A DNA stretch of 21,908 nucleotides from NCBI GenBank assembly GCA_963579025.1, contig CAUZFZ010000166.1, positions 1 through 21,908 of the forward strand, written 5' to 3'. Below, piece after piece: positions 15,991 to 21,908 of the stretch (positions are counted from its first letter, which is position 1; the number at the start of each line of letters is the position of its first letter). Origin of the DNA: CAUZFZ01 sp963579025. Its GTDB lineage: Bacteria > Planctomycetota > Planctomycetia > Planctomycetales > Planctomycetaceae. The notes under the pieces were generated by a model. The model saw only the letters and a program-made list of their open reading frames with translations. It ran no database searches and was not told where the DNA came from. The position numbers and the translations under genes are program-made.

Positions 15991-16356
15991 TCACCCTGCC
16001 AGCGCTGCGATCGCTTCTTCCTGCGTGTCGTAGATGGCCCACAGAGTGTCGAGCGCGGTAATGCGTAACAGTTCCGTGGCCAGTTTGCTCGCTCCACACA
16101 GGACCAGTTCACCTCCGCGGCTCTTCACAAGCTTGTGGCATCGCAACAGCAGTGCCAGAAAGACCGAGCCGAAGTAAGTCACCTCGGTGAGGTCAAACAC
16201 GACCATCGGCACTTCCTGCTCGCGGAGCGGATCCATGACGATCTCAGCGGCCTGCTCGATCAGGTCCCACTGCAGTCCTTCGACATCACTGGCAGGAATA
16301 ATGACAACCGTGGCGCCGTGCCACACGAGTTGAAAACTCTCGTCGAAGCCACCCAT
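15991..16356 (-). CDS. STAS-domain protein (anti-sigma-factor-antagonist-like), phospho-site altered
   Basis: A single STAS domain of 121 residues from the ATG at 16356. Strands and helices follow the SpoIIAA pattern: ATVVIIPASDV (15-25), VPMVVFDLTEVTYFGSVFLALL (49-70), GGELVLCGAS (81-90) and ALDTLWAIYDTQEEAIAAL at the end. STAS proteins bind anti-sigma factors or regulators and are switched off by phosphorylation of a Ser in a DSSG-like motif. Here that motif reads FGSVF (62-66): aligned by eye, the phospho-acceptor Ser is Val65, preceded by Ser64. It may be constitutively active or use Ser64. Alternative in-frame starts are ATG 16380 and ATG 16404; none has a strong ribosome binding site. 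No anti-sigma kinase or phosphatase gene is adjacent; the next gene on the strand is the LOG-like protein. Confidence 0.85.
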   Translation of the reverse strand: MGGFDESFQLVWHGATVVIIPASDVEGLQWDLIEQAAEIVMDPLREQEVPMVVFDLTEVTYFGSVFLALLLRCHKLVKSRGGELVLCGASKLATELLRITALDTLWAIYDTQEEAIAALAG

Positions 16357-16480
16357 AGATTTGTTTCCGATGGCGATCATGAGCAATGAAATTACCGATG
16401 ACATGTGTGCGGCCGAGTGGCCCTGAATAATGACGGAACGATAGTCGGTCGCCCGTCACCCGAGAAGCCGAGTCGTTAGC

Positions 16481-16508
16481 TTGTTTCACGGTGTGGAGCT
16501 GGTATACG
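16481..16508 (+). promoter_or_regulatory. candidate extended -10 promoter
   Basis: TTGTTT (16481-16486), a 16-base spacer, then TGG-TATACG with the -10 at 16503-16508 and an extended TG at 16500-16501. It would start transcription about 35-40 bases before the TIM-barrel gene at 16552, in the divergent interval after the STAS gene. Found by eye only. Confidence 0.35.
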
Positions 16509-16551
16509 ACCATCGTCGTCCGCTAAACCAGCCAAAGCCCCTCGGTCACCA

Positions 16552-17343
16552 ATGCCAGAACTCCGACTTGCCGTTGCCACCCGTCACTTCGCCCAGCCAT
16601 TGAAGCGAGCCCTCGATACGGCCGCCTCAATCGGCGCCCAGGCTGTCCAGTTCGATGTCCGCAACGAACTGAAACCCACTGAGCTGACTGAAACCGGACG
16701 ACGACAGCTTCGACATCAGCTCAGCGAGAAGCTGCTGTCGATCTCGTCATTTGAGTATCCGACGCGTCGCGCCTTCTGTGATCAGGACGCACTCGACGCC
16801 CGCATGGCCGGTCTGAAGGCGGCACTGGAGTTTGCGTACTCAATGGGCGTGACAGTTGTTGTTGGTCGCGTCGGTCGGATTCCAGACGATCCCGAGTCGC
16901 CGGCTCATCAGTTGTTGTGTGATGTTCTGAACGACGTGGCCCGTCACTCGAATCGGGTCGGGGCGACGTTTGCCATCACACCAGCCGCCGATTCGGTCGA
17001 CGCCCTGACGAGTGTGTTCGATCGGGTAACCGACGGGCCACTCGGCCTGAATCTGGACCCGGCCGGTCTGATCATGGGCGGGCACGATCCGGTAACGACC
17101 TACCGTGCGTTCTACGAACGCGTGCTGTCCGTGCAGATCAGGGACGGATTGCGGGACATCGACGGGCAGGGCGTCGAAGTGGCAGTGGGACGTGGCGAAG
17201 TTGTCTGGGACGAGCTGCTGGCGCTGCTGGAAGAGGGTTCGTTCCGCGGCTGGCTGGTTGCGACTCGATCGACCGGCGACGATCGAACGGGTGACATCGG
17301 CCGGGCGATTCGCTTCGTCCGCAACGTCGCCGCCGGCGAGTGA
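16552..17343 (+). CDS. TIM-barrel isomerase-like protein lacking most metal ligands
   Basis: A 263-residue protein with the AP-endonuclease-2/xylose-isomerase-like TIM barrel fold: ASIGAQAVQFDVRNE (25-39), GLKAALEFAYSMGVTVVVGR (87-106; Gly-rich helix and strand), GLNLDPAGLIMGGHDP (165-180), SVQIRDG (193-199) and the end segment GRGEVVWDELL (213-223). Unlike the homologue at 7128, most of the usual metal ligands are absent: D35 replaces the first Glu, T143 (FAITPA) the second, Q195 the His and T238 (WLVATRS) the last Glu; only D169 remains. It may be non-catalytic or catalyse something without a metal. The ATG at 16552 directly precedes the first strand. It is probably co-transcribed with xseA. 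Confidence 0.83.
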   Translation: MPELRLAVATRHFAQPLKRALDTAASIGAQAVQFDVRNELKPTELTETGRRQLRHQLSEKLLSISSFEYPTRRAFCDQDALDARMAGLKAALEFAYSMGVTVVVGRVGRIPDDPESPAHQLLCDVLNDVARHSNRVGATFAITPAADSVDALTSVFDRVTDGPLGLNLDPAGLIMGGHDPVTTYRAFYERVLSVQIRDGLRDIDGQGVEVAVGRGEVVWDELLALLEEGSFRGWLVATRSTGDDRTGDIGRAIRFVRNVAAGE

Positions 17344-17384
17344 CATTGCGGTTATCCGAACAGAAACTGGTCTCACGGAATTCC

Positions 17385-18644
17385 ATGTCCGAACCGCAGC
17401 ACAACGCGAAATCCGTTTCGCAGCTCACTCGTGAGATCAAGGACCTCATTGAGGCCAACCTCGACAGCGAGTGGGTGAGCGGAGAAGTCTCGAACTGCCG
17501 CCCGGCGCGGTCCGGGCACGTCTACTTTACGCTGAAGGATGAAAGCTCGCAGATTCCCGCCGTCGCCTGGCGATCAACCGCGGCACGCCTGGGTTTCGAG
17601 TTGCAGGACGGCATGGAGCTGGTCGTCGCCGGCCGCGTCGAGGTCTATCAGGCACGGGGCGTTTATCAGCTCATCGCGCAGAAGGCGTTTCCGCAGGGGG
17701 TCGGAACGCTGGAACTGAAGCTGCGACAACTGCGGGACAAGCTGGAATCTGAAGGGCTGTTCGCCCCGGAACGGAAGCGACCCATCCCGCGGATTCCCAG
17801 GCGAATCGCTCTGGTGACCAGTCCGACCAGTGCGGCCGTGCGGGACATGCTGCAGGTTATCACGCGGCGCTGGCCGGCGGTTGATATCGTCATCGTACCG
17901 GTCGCCGTGCAGGGAGCGGCCGCCGCTCCGGAGATCGCCGCGGCACTCAACGGCGTTCATCAGATCCCCGGCGTTGACGTCGTCATCACAGGTCGCGGAG
18001 GTGGCAGCCTGGAGGATCTGTGGGCGTTCAACGAAGAAATTGTCGCTCGTGCGATCGCCGGATGTCCGGTACCTGTGATCAGCGCCGTCGGTCACGAGAT
18101 CGACGTCAGCATTGCCGACCTCGTCGCCGACCGCCGCGCGCTGACCCCCAGCGAAGCCGCCGAACTGGTTGTCCCGGATCGAATCGAACTCTCCGCCGAC
18201 CTTGAATCACTCCGCGAACGTCTTGTGAGTTCTCTCAGGCAACGGGCTGTGCGAGCCCGACTGCAGGTTGACGCCCTCGCGACGCGCAGAGTGTTGACCG
18301 ATCCGCAGCAGCGTATCCGGCAGCTCTCCGAATATGTTGATGAACTGGGCGATCGTATGACACGCGCGGCGGCGCGGCGTGTTGACGATTCTCGCCGCAT
18401 TGCCGAGCGACTGGGTGCCACGCTGCATTCGCTGAGTCCGCTGGCCGTACTGACGCGTGGATACTCCATGACCTTCCGCGGCGATTTCGTGGATGGTGAC
18501 TTTGAACGCGGTGACTTGATCACCGACGCGGCCCAGGTTGTGACAGGCGACCTGCTGCAGACGAGCCTGCGTCGCGGACACATCGTGTCGCGGATCGAAT
18601 CCACCGAGCCAGAACTCGACGACACTCAGCCCGCGACGTCATAA
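17385..18644 (+). CDS. xseA: exodeoxyribonuclease VII large subunit
   Basis: A 419-residue XseA. Exonuclease VII degrades single-stranded DNA from both ends in recombination and repair. It has an N-terminal OB-fold (about 8-105: VSGEVSNCRPARSGHVYFTL, 31-50), then the catalytic-domain motifs RRIALVTSPTSAAVRDML (139-156), VITGRGGGSLEDLWAFNEE (200-218) and AVGHEIDVSIADLVADRR (234-251) with TPSEAAE, followed by a long coiled-coil region (about 265-360) and the C-terminal LSPLAVLTRGYSM segment. Two starts are possible: ATG 17385 (GGA seven bases before, family-normal length), preferred here, or GTG 17340, which would overlap the stop of the previous gene by four bases. No gene for the small subunit XseB lies next to it or next to ispA/dxs, where it is found in other bacteria. 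Confidence 0.94.
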   Translation: MSEPQHNAKSVSQLTREIKDLIEANLDSEWVSGEVSNCRPARSGHVYFTLKDESSQIPAVAWRSTAARLGFELQDGMELVVAGRVEVYQARGVYQLIAQKAFPQGVGTLELKLRQLRDKLESEGLFAPERKRPIPRIPRRIALVTSPTSAAVRDMLQVITRRWPAVDIVIVPVAVQGAAAAPEIAAALNGVHQIPGVDVVITGRGGGSLEDLWAFNEEIVARAIAGCPVPVISAVGHEIDVSIADLVADRRALTPSEAAELVVPDRIELSADLESLRERLVSSLRQRAVRARLQVDALATRRVLTDPQQRIRQLSEYVDELGDRMTRAAARRVDDSRRIAERLGATLHSLSPLAVLTRGYSMTFRGDFVDGDFERGDLITDAAQVVTGDLLQTSLRRGHIVSRIESTEPELDDTQPATS

Positions 18645-18751
18645 GCGAGGTCGTTTGTGTTCTTCCAACGTGTTTCCATTCGTTCCTGGACGGCAGGGAC
18701 GAACCGGTTGCAGCCACGGGCATCCTGTCAATTGCGACAAACATGACCGTA

Positions 18752-18982
18752 GGGGGGAGGGGATTTCCTGCAGATGCCCACGATGTACGCGCCGTCATGG
18801 GATCTTATTTCGAATGCTCTGAACAATGAAAAACGGTCCGCCCGGGAGCAGAGACGGTCGCCGTCGTTGACAGCGACTAAGGGTCTCCCGAGCGGACCGT
18901 TTTCAACCTGGCTCATAGATCGATTCACGCAACCCGTTTCTGCACAGTGTGATTCGATGTCGTGAGAGACATACCTCCCCCC
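18752..18982. repeat. inverted repeat GGGGGGAGG / CCTCCCCCC around the hairpin
   Basis: GGGGGGAGG (18752-18760) and its exact complement CCTCCCCCC (18974-18982) are 213 bp apart and enclose the terminator-like hairpin. If transcribed, they could form an outer stem. G-rich runs can also arise by chance in this background, so the pairing is suggestive only. Confidence 0.35.
18830..18903. terminator. strong bidirectional terminator-like hairpin
   Basis: AAAACGGTCCGC (18830-18841) pairs perfectly with GCGGACCGTTTT (18892-18903); one mismatch later CGGGAG (18843-18848) pairs with CTCCCG (18885-18890), giving an 18-bp stem around a 36-base loop that can fold further (GTCGC/GCGAC). TTTT on the plus strand and TTTTT on the minus strand follow the stem, so it could end transcription from either side. 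It lies 186 bp after xseA and 249 bp after the end of the convergent gene. The large loop is atypical for a simple terminator. Confidence 0.65.
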
Positions 18983-19151
18983 AGGAGTTGCTGGTAGGGC
19001 AGACAGTTCGTTCCAGATTGGGCTCTTAAATCGAGTCGGCAGTAAAAACGTACCAGCAGGCACCGTCGCCAGGCGTGGGGACGGTACCGATCCCACGCTC
19101 TCGACTCTGTCAAAGGGGTTTCGGCGAACGACGCGCCACTGCTGGTCGATA

Positions 19152-21677
19152 CTACGAACTGCTCGTGAACTGACGTGGCAGGCCGGCGTGGATCAGGTAG
19201 CGATTCGTAATCGCGTCGGACAGTCGCGGCAGTTGGTCGATGACCCGCTGCAGAAGTCTGTCGAGCGTACGGCGGGTTTCGCCGTCGGCGTTTGCCAGCT
19301 CATATGGATCGGCCAGTCGTACGGCGTTGTGGAGCGACATGGCCAGTCGCTCATCGTTGCCCAGTAATGCCTGACCGGCGCTGGGCAGCCGGCAGATGTG
19401 ATTCTCCAGTGACGCGAGTTGAGTCACAATCGACCGCGGATTGGTGTCGTCGCACAGCAGCAGGTCGATCACGGCTTCCGGCCGCAGCGTCGCCAGGTAG
19501 CGCATACGATACGTCATGATCGAGTCGCCGGCTTCGAGCAGCGATTCCAGCACGGCATCTTCGGGATCGGTGACTTCCACCAGCGTGGCATGCAGCAGCG
19601 AGGACATATGCCACGCTCGTTCAATCCGCCGACCGAGTTCCAGAAATCGCCACACCTGCGACCGAGTCATGCCGTCGCTGGCCAGACCACCGAATGTTGC
19701 GATGCCCAGAATAATCTGATCCAGAATATCGAGCACGTCGGCCGCGTCCGGCTGATGTCCGTGGCGGGGCGGATCGAGCAGCGTTCCCAATCGGTGCAGT
19801 GACTGCCACGGCAGTGTCGACAGCCGGTCGCGAATCACGTCGCCCAGACGCACAATCTGACTGACGGTCGTGCGCAGACCACGTGGTTCTTCGTCGCTGA
19901 AGACAGACTCAGGGATGGCTCGATCGACCTCAGGCAGCGAAGTCTGGAGTCCGTCCAGAACAAAGCCCGGCTCGATCTGACCCAGTGCCGCCAGAGCTCG
20001 CAGCAATGCTGGCAGGTCATCGATTGCTGTGACATCTGTCTCCGACACGATTCTCTGCAGTGTGACACGCAGGACCCGAGCGGTTCCGTCGGCACGTTCG
20101 ATATTCCGCCCCAGCCAGAACAGGTTGTCGGCATCGCGGCTCGGTAAGTCGTTGCCACCGCGTTTGAGCGTGATGCTCTCACCGGGCGGATGCAGCAGAC
20201 TGACGGCTTCCACGGGTCCGTCTGAGGGGACCCATACATCCTGAGTGCGCTCGCCAGCCGACATGGATCGGTCCAGTGATAGCCGGTCCGCGGAAACGCG
20301 AGCCAGTCCGCCAGGCAGAACGTCATACGAATCGCCTTTGGCGACGGCAAACATTCGCAGAGCTGTGTGCCAGGGTTCGAATCGCGAGTTGAACCATACG
20401 GGCACGGTCGAGCGGACGATCCGTTCCTGAGCTACGTAGTCACCCGGTCGAGCCCGCAGCGCAGCAACGAGTTCCGCTCGGGCATTGCTCGTCATCAGCG
20501 ACGCTTCGGCGGGCAGCATGTTGTGAGTTCGCCACGCCGGGCGAATCACCATGTCGTCAAGATGATCGAGCACGTGGCTCAACACCTTCGGCTGACCACA
20601 CCACCAAGTGGCCGACGACGGGATCATCAGCTCCTCGCCCAAAAGGAAGCGGCATATCGCGGGTAGAAACGGAAAGAACGCCAGCGATTCCGCCAGCCGG
20701 CTTCCCAGTCCATTGGCGACAGCGACATTCCCGCTGCGAGCCACTTCAACCAGCCCGCTGACGCCTGAAAGCGACGATCCGTCGAGCTCCACCGGATCGC
20801 ACTCGTCGTCCGTCACGCGCCGCAGTATGACCTCAACTGGCAACAGACCGCCCAGAGTTTTCAACATCAGACGTCCGTCGCGAACGGCCAGGTCGCCGCC
20901 TTCCACCAGCGCGTAACCCAGATACTTGGCCAGATAAACATCTTCAAAATACGTCGATGCTTCCGAACCACGGGAAAGCACGACAATCCGCGGGTTCTCC
21001 TGGAAACGTGTCGCTGACTCGTACAGCGTCTCGCTGAGTTGCACGAAGAACGACGCCAGTCGCTGAACGCGGCATTTCCGGAACGCCGCCGGCAGCATTC
21101 GGGACGTGACAATGCGATTTTCCAGCACGAATCCCAGACCGTCTGGAGCACGTGTGCGATCGCTGGTCACCCACCAGTCGCCCTGCGGGTCCCGAGCCAG
21201 ATCCAAGGCATACAAAGTCAGTCGTGACCTCTCGGCGGGAAGATCGTGATAAGCGCGATAGAACCCGGGATGTCCGAACAGCAGTTGAGGTGGAATCACC
21301 TTCTCGCGAATCAGCCGCTGTTCACCAAACAGATCGTCGAGCAGCAGGTTCAGGAGTGTGGCTCGCTGTTTGATGCCTGCTTCAAGCCCGGTGAAATCCT
21401 CGCGCGACAGCACGGTCGGTGCTGCGTCGAGTTGCCAGGGTCGCGATTCTTCTCCCGATTCATCGAACGCGTTGTAGGTGACGCCGTTATCCCGGACGGT
21501 CTTCTGAGCCAGCTTCCAGCGACGGTCCAGCTCGTCGGCTCCGATCGATTCCAGCAGCGAGATCAGATGGCGACAGTGTTCGCGCGGCTGGCCACTCGCC
21601 ACAAAGAACTCATCATGAATGCCTTTGATCGGCTGATAGCCGTTGAAGAGCGTTGTGTCAGTTTCAGCGGTGAGCAT
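19152..21677 (-). CDS. circularly permuted type 2 ATP-grasp protein fused to alpha-E domain (DUF404/DUF407-DUF403)
   Basis: An 841-residue fusion. Residues about 15-500 form a circularly permuted ATP-grasp domain: GFVLENRIVTSRMLP (182-196), VLSRGSEASTYFED (233-246), EGGDLAVRDGRL (259-270), ANGLGSRLAESLAFFPFLP (321-339), LMIPSSATWWCGQPK (350-364). Residues about 511-835 form an alpha-E domain, opening with the hallmark SRDADNLFWLGRNIERAD (513-530). In many bacteria these domains are separate adjacent genes, often beside a transglutaminase-like gene, and are thought to make or modify a peptide-like product; the product is unknown. No transglutaminase gene is in view. ATG 21677 lacks a ribosome binding site; a REP-like element lies just upstream. 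It converges on xseA across a 507-bp gap. Confidence 0.93.
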   Translation of the reverse strand: MLTAETDTTLFNGYQPIKGIHDEFFVASGQPREHCRHLISLLESIGADELDRRWKLAQKTVRDNGVTYNAFDESGEESRPWQLDAAPTVLSREDFTGLEAGIKQRATLLNLLLDDLFGEQRLIREKVIPPQLLFGHPGFYRAYHDLPAERSRLTLYALDLARDPQGDWWVTSDRTRAPDGLGFVLENRIVTSRMLPAAFRKCRVQRLASFFVQLSETLYESATRFQENPRIVVLSRGSEASTYFEDVYLAKYLGYALVEGGDLAVRDGRLMLKTLGGLLPVEVILRRVTDDECDPVELDGSSLSGVSGLVEVARSGNVAVANGLGSRLAESLAFFPFLPAICRFLLGEELMIPSSATWWCGQPKVLSHVLDHLDDMVIRPAWRTHNMLPAEASLMTSNARAELVAALRARPGDYVAQERIVRSTVPVWFNSRFEPWHTALRMFAVAKGDSYDVLPGGLARVSADRLSLDRSMSAGERTQDVWVPSDGPVEAVSLLHPPGESITLKRGGNDLPSRDADNLFWLGRNIERADGTARVLRVTLQRIVSETDVTAIDDLPALLRALAALGQIEPGFVLDGLQTSLPEVDRAIPESVFSDEEPRGLRTTVSQIVRLGDVIRDRLSTLPWQSLHRLGTLLDPPRHGHQPDAADVLDILDQIILGIATFGGLASDGMTRSQVWRFLELGRRIERAWHMSSLLHATLVEVTDPEDAVLESLLEAGDSIMTYRMRYLATLRPEAVIDLLLCDDTNPRSIVTQLASLENHICRLPSAGQALLGNDERLAMSLHNAVRLADPYELANADGETRRTLDRLLQRVIDQLPRLSDAITNRYLIHAGLPRQFTSSS

Positions 21678-21698
21678 GATTTATTGTTCGCAAAGCTC

Positions 21699-21727
21699 GT
21701 TCGTAGTAACCGCACTTGTGCGGTTTT
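21699..21727 (+). repeat. REP-like element C
   Basis: GTTCGTAGT followed by AACCGCAC (21708-21715), TT and GTGCGGTT (21718-21725): an eight-base perfect stem with a GTAG head at 21703-21706. It differs from element A at one base in the nine-base head and at a compensated base pair at the stem tip, and ends in a T run. Located 22 bp upstream of the leftward ATP-grasp/alpha-E gene. Confidence 0.7.
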
Positions 21728-21841
21728 TCTCCCGCGTCCCCCGCGGAATAACGTTTCCAATCAACCCGTGATCATCGACGTCGTATGGCTCATCGCAAAA
21801 AAAGCGCAACATTGATATAGAGTCGAGTTGTTAGATTTGCG

Positions 21842-21873
21842 ATAAGCCGCTCGCTATGAGCGAGAACGGTTAT
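21842..21873 (+). repeat. palindrome placing a start codon in its loop
   Basis: CTCGCT (21850-21855), ATG (21856-21858), AGCGAG (21859-21864) form a six-base stem with the ATG as loop. It extends with CCG (21847-21849) and CGG (21867-21869) across a two-base bulge, and loosely with ATAA/TTAT. It overlaps the start of the partial reading frame at the window's edge. Confidence 0.5.
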
Positions 21874-21908
21874 TCGACTTTGGAAATACGAGTGCGTGCC
21901 GTTGAGGC
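21856..21908 (+). CDS. 5' end of a gene running off the window, possibly HTH/transposase
   Basis: An open frame begins at ATG 21856 and is still open at the window's end (MSENGYSTLEIRVRAVEA). An in-frame stop at 21832-21834 makes 21856 the likely start. LEIRVRAVEA resembles the first helix of IS630-type helix-turn-helix transposases, and about 70 bases before it are AT-richer than the surroundings, as at the edge of an insertion element. Only 17 codons are visible, there is no ribosome binding site, and terminal repeats cannot be delimited, so both the gene and its family are tentative. Confidence 0.35.
   Translation, partial: MSENGYSTLEIRVRAVE

Larger units (their letters stand above)
18645..19151 (+). 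other. 507-bp non-coding convergent intergenic region
   Basis: No convincing gene. The longest open frame (minus, 18728-19096) has poor composition for a protein and runs through the hairpin. The region lies between the convergent xseA and the ATP-grasp/alpha-E gene. It contains a 74-base hairpin (18830-18903), a nine-base inverted repeat flanking it, and a smaller hairpin, GCGTGGG/CCCACGC (19073-19079 and 19092-19098), whose loop contains GGTACC. It may carry terminators for both neighbours or an unrecognised structured RNA; no RNase P, tmRNA, SRP or known riboswitch signature was found by eye. Confidence 0.6.

Noticed and set aside
15816..16112. A 99-codon N-terminal extension of the long LOG-like protein
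   Set aside because: It runs through both REP-like elements and into the 3' end of the STAS gene, and has no family similarity; the ATG at 15815 has a ribosome binding site.
18925..18974. A 15-codon minus-strand mini-frame after a GGGAGG run
   Set aside because: The Shine-Dalgarno-like run ends one base before the ATG, too close to work, and there is no other support.
18728..19096. A 122-codon minus-strand open frame in the convergent intergenic region
   Set aside because: It reads straight through the terminator-like hairpin in both arms and its composition does not look like a conserved protein.
19130..19145. GCCACTG resembling a cobalamin-riboswitch box
   Set aside because: None of the other conserved cobalamin-riboswitch boxes is present and the orientation does not lead into a gene start.

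Overview
The window looks like a chromosomal segment of a planctomycete (Planctomycetota). It is GC-rich. It encodes a Ser/Thr kinase with the DWG-type activation motif and an N-terminal domain of the kind found in planctomycete kinases, a DUF5989 micro-membrane protein, a STAS protein, a Tat-exported PhoX-type protein, a secreted sialidase-like protein, and a PP-loop-free isoprenoid operon with a divergent DXS. This assignment is an inference from gene content. No rRNA, tRNA or CRISPR array was seen.

Layout. 176-3784 (+): a LOG-family phosphoribohydrolase, then a run of an NtrC-like response regulator whose sigma-54 contact loop is degenerate, a SAM methyltransferase, a DUF5989 membrane peptide and CutA. 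3814-5568 (-) is a secreted sialidase-like protein. It is divergent from a Tat-dependent PhoX/DUF839 protein (5732-7135, +), which overlaps a TIM-barrel isomerase (7128-7985, +). 11970-7992 (-) is an operon running polyprenyl diphosphate synthase, then DXS (1-nt stop/start overlap), then an ATP-grasp ligase resembling tyramine-glutamate ligase (MfnD) of methanofuran synthesis. 12054-12569 (+) is an unknown membrane protein, and 12713-14743 (+) is a Ser/Thr kinase followed by two PAS domains. 16356-14772 (-) is a STAS protein followed by a large LOG-like protein, with a pair of inverted REP-like elements between them. 16552-18644 (+) is a second TIM-barrel protein, which appears to lack the metal ligands, followed by exonuclease VII large subunit. 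18645-19151 is a 507-bp non-coding convergent region holding a strong bidirectional terminator-like hairpin. 21677-19152 (-) is a fused circularly permuted ATP-grasp/alpha-E protein with a third REP-like element just upstream. At the right edge a new reading frame starts at 21856, possibly a helix-turn-helix or transposase gene.

How the parts relate. The clearest functional unit is the isoprenoid operon: DXS makes DXP, the entry to the MEP pathway, and the prenyl synthase elongates the products. The signalling genes (PAS-kinase, STAS, response regulator) are scattered and lack obvious partners here. The most unusual observations are the AAA+ regulator that has lost its GAFTGA loop, the REP-like family with a GTAG-type head, the MfnD-like ligase behind dxs, the metal-ligand-free TIM barrel, and the structured convergent intergenic region.
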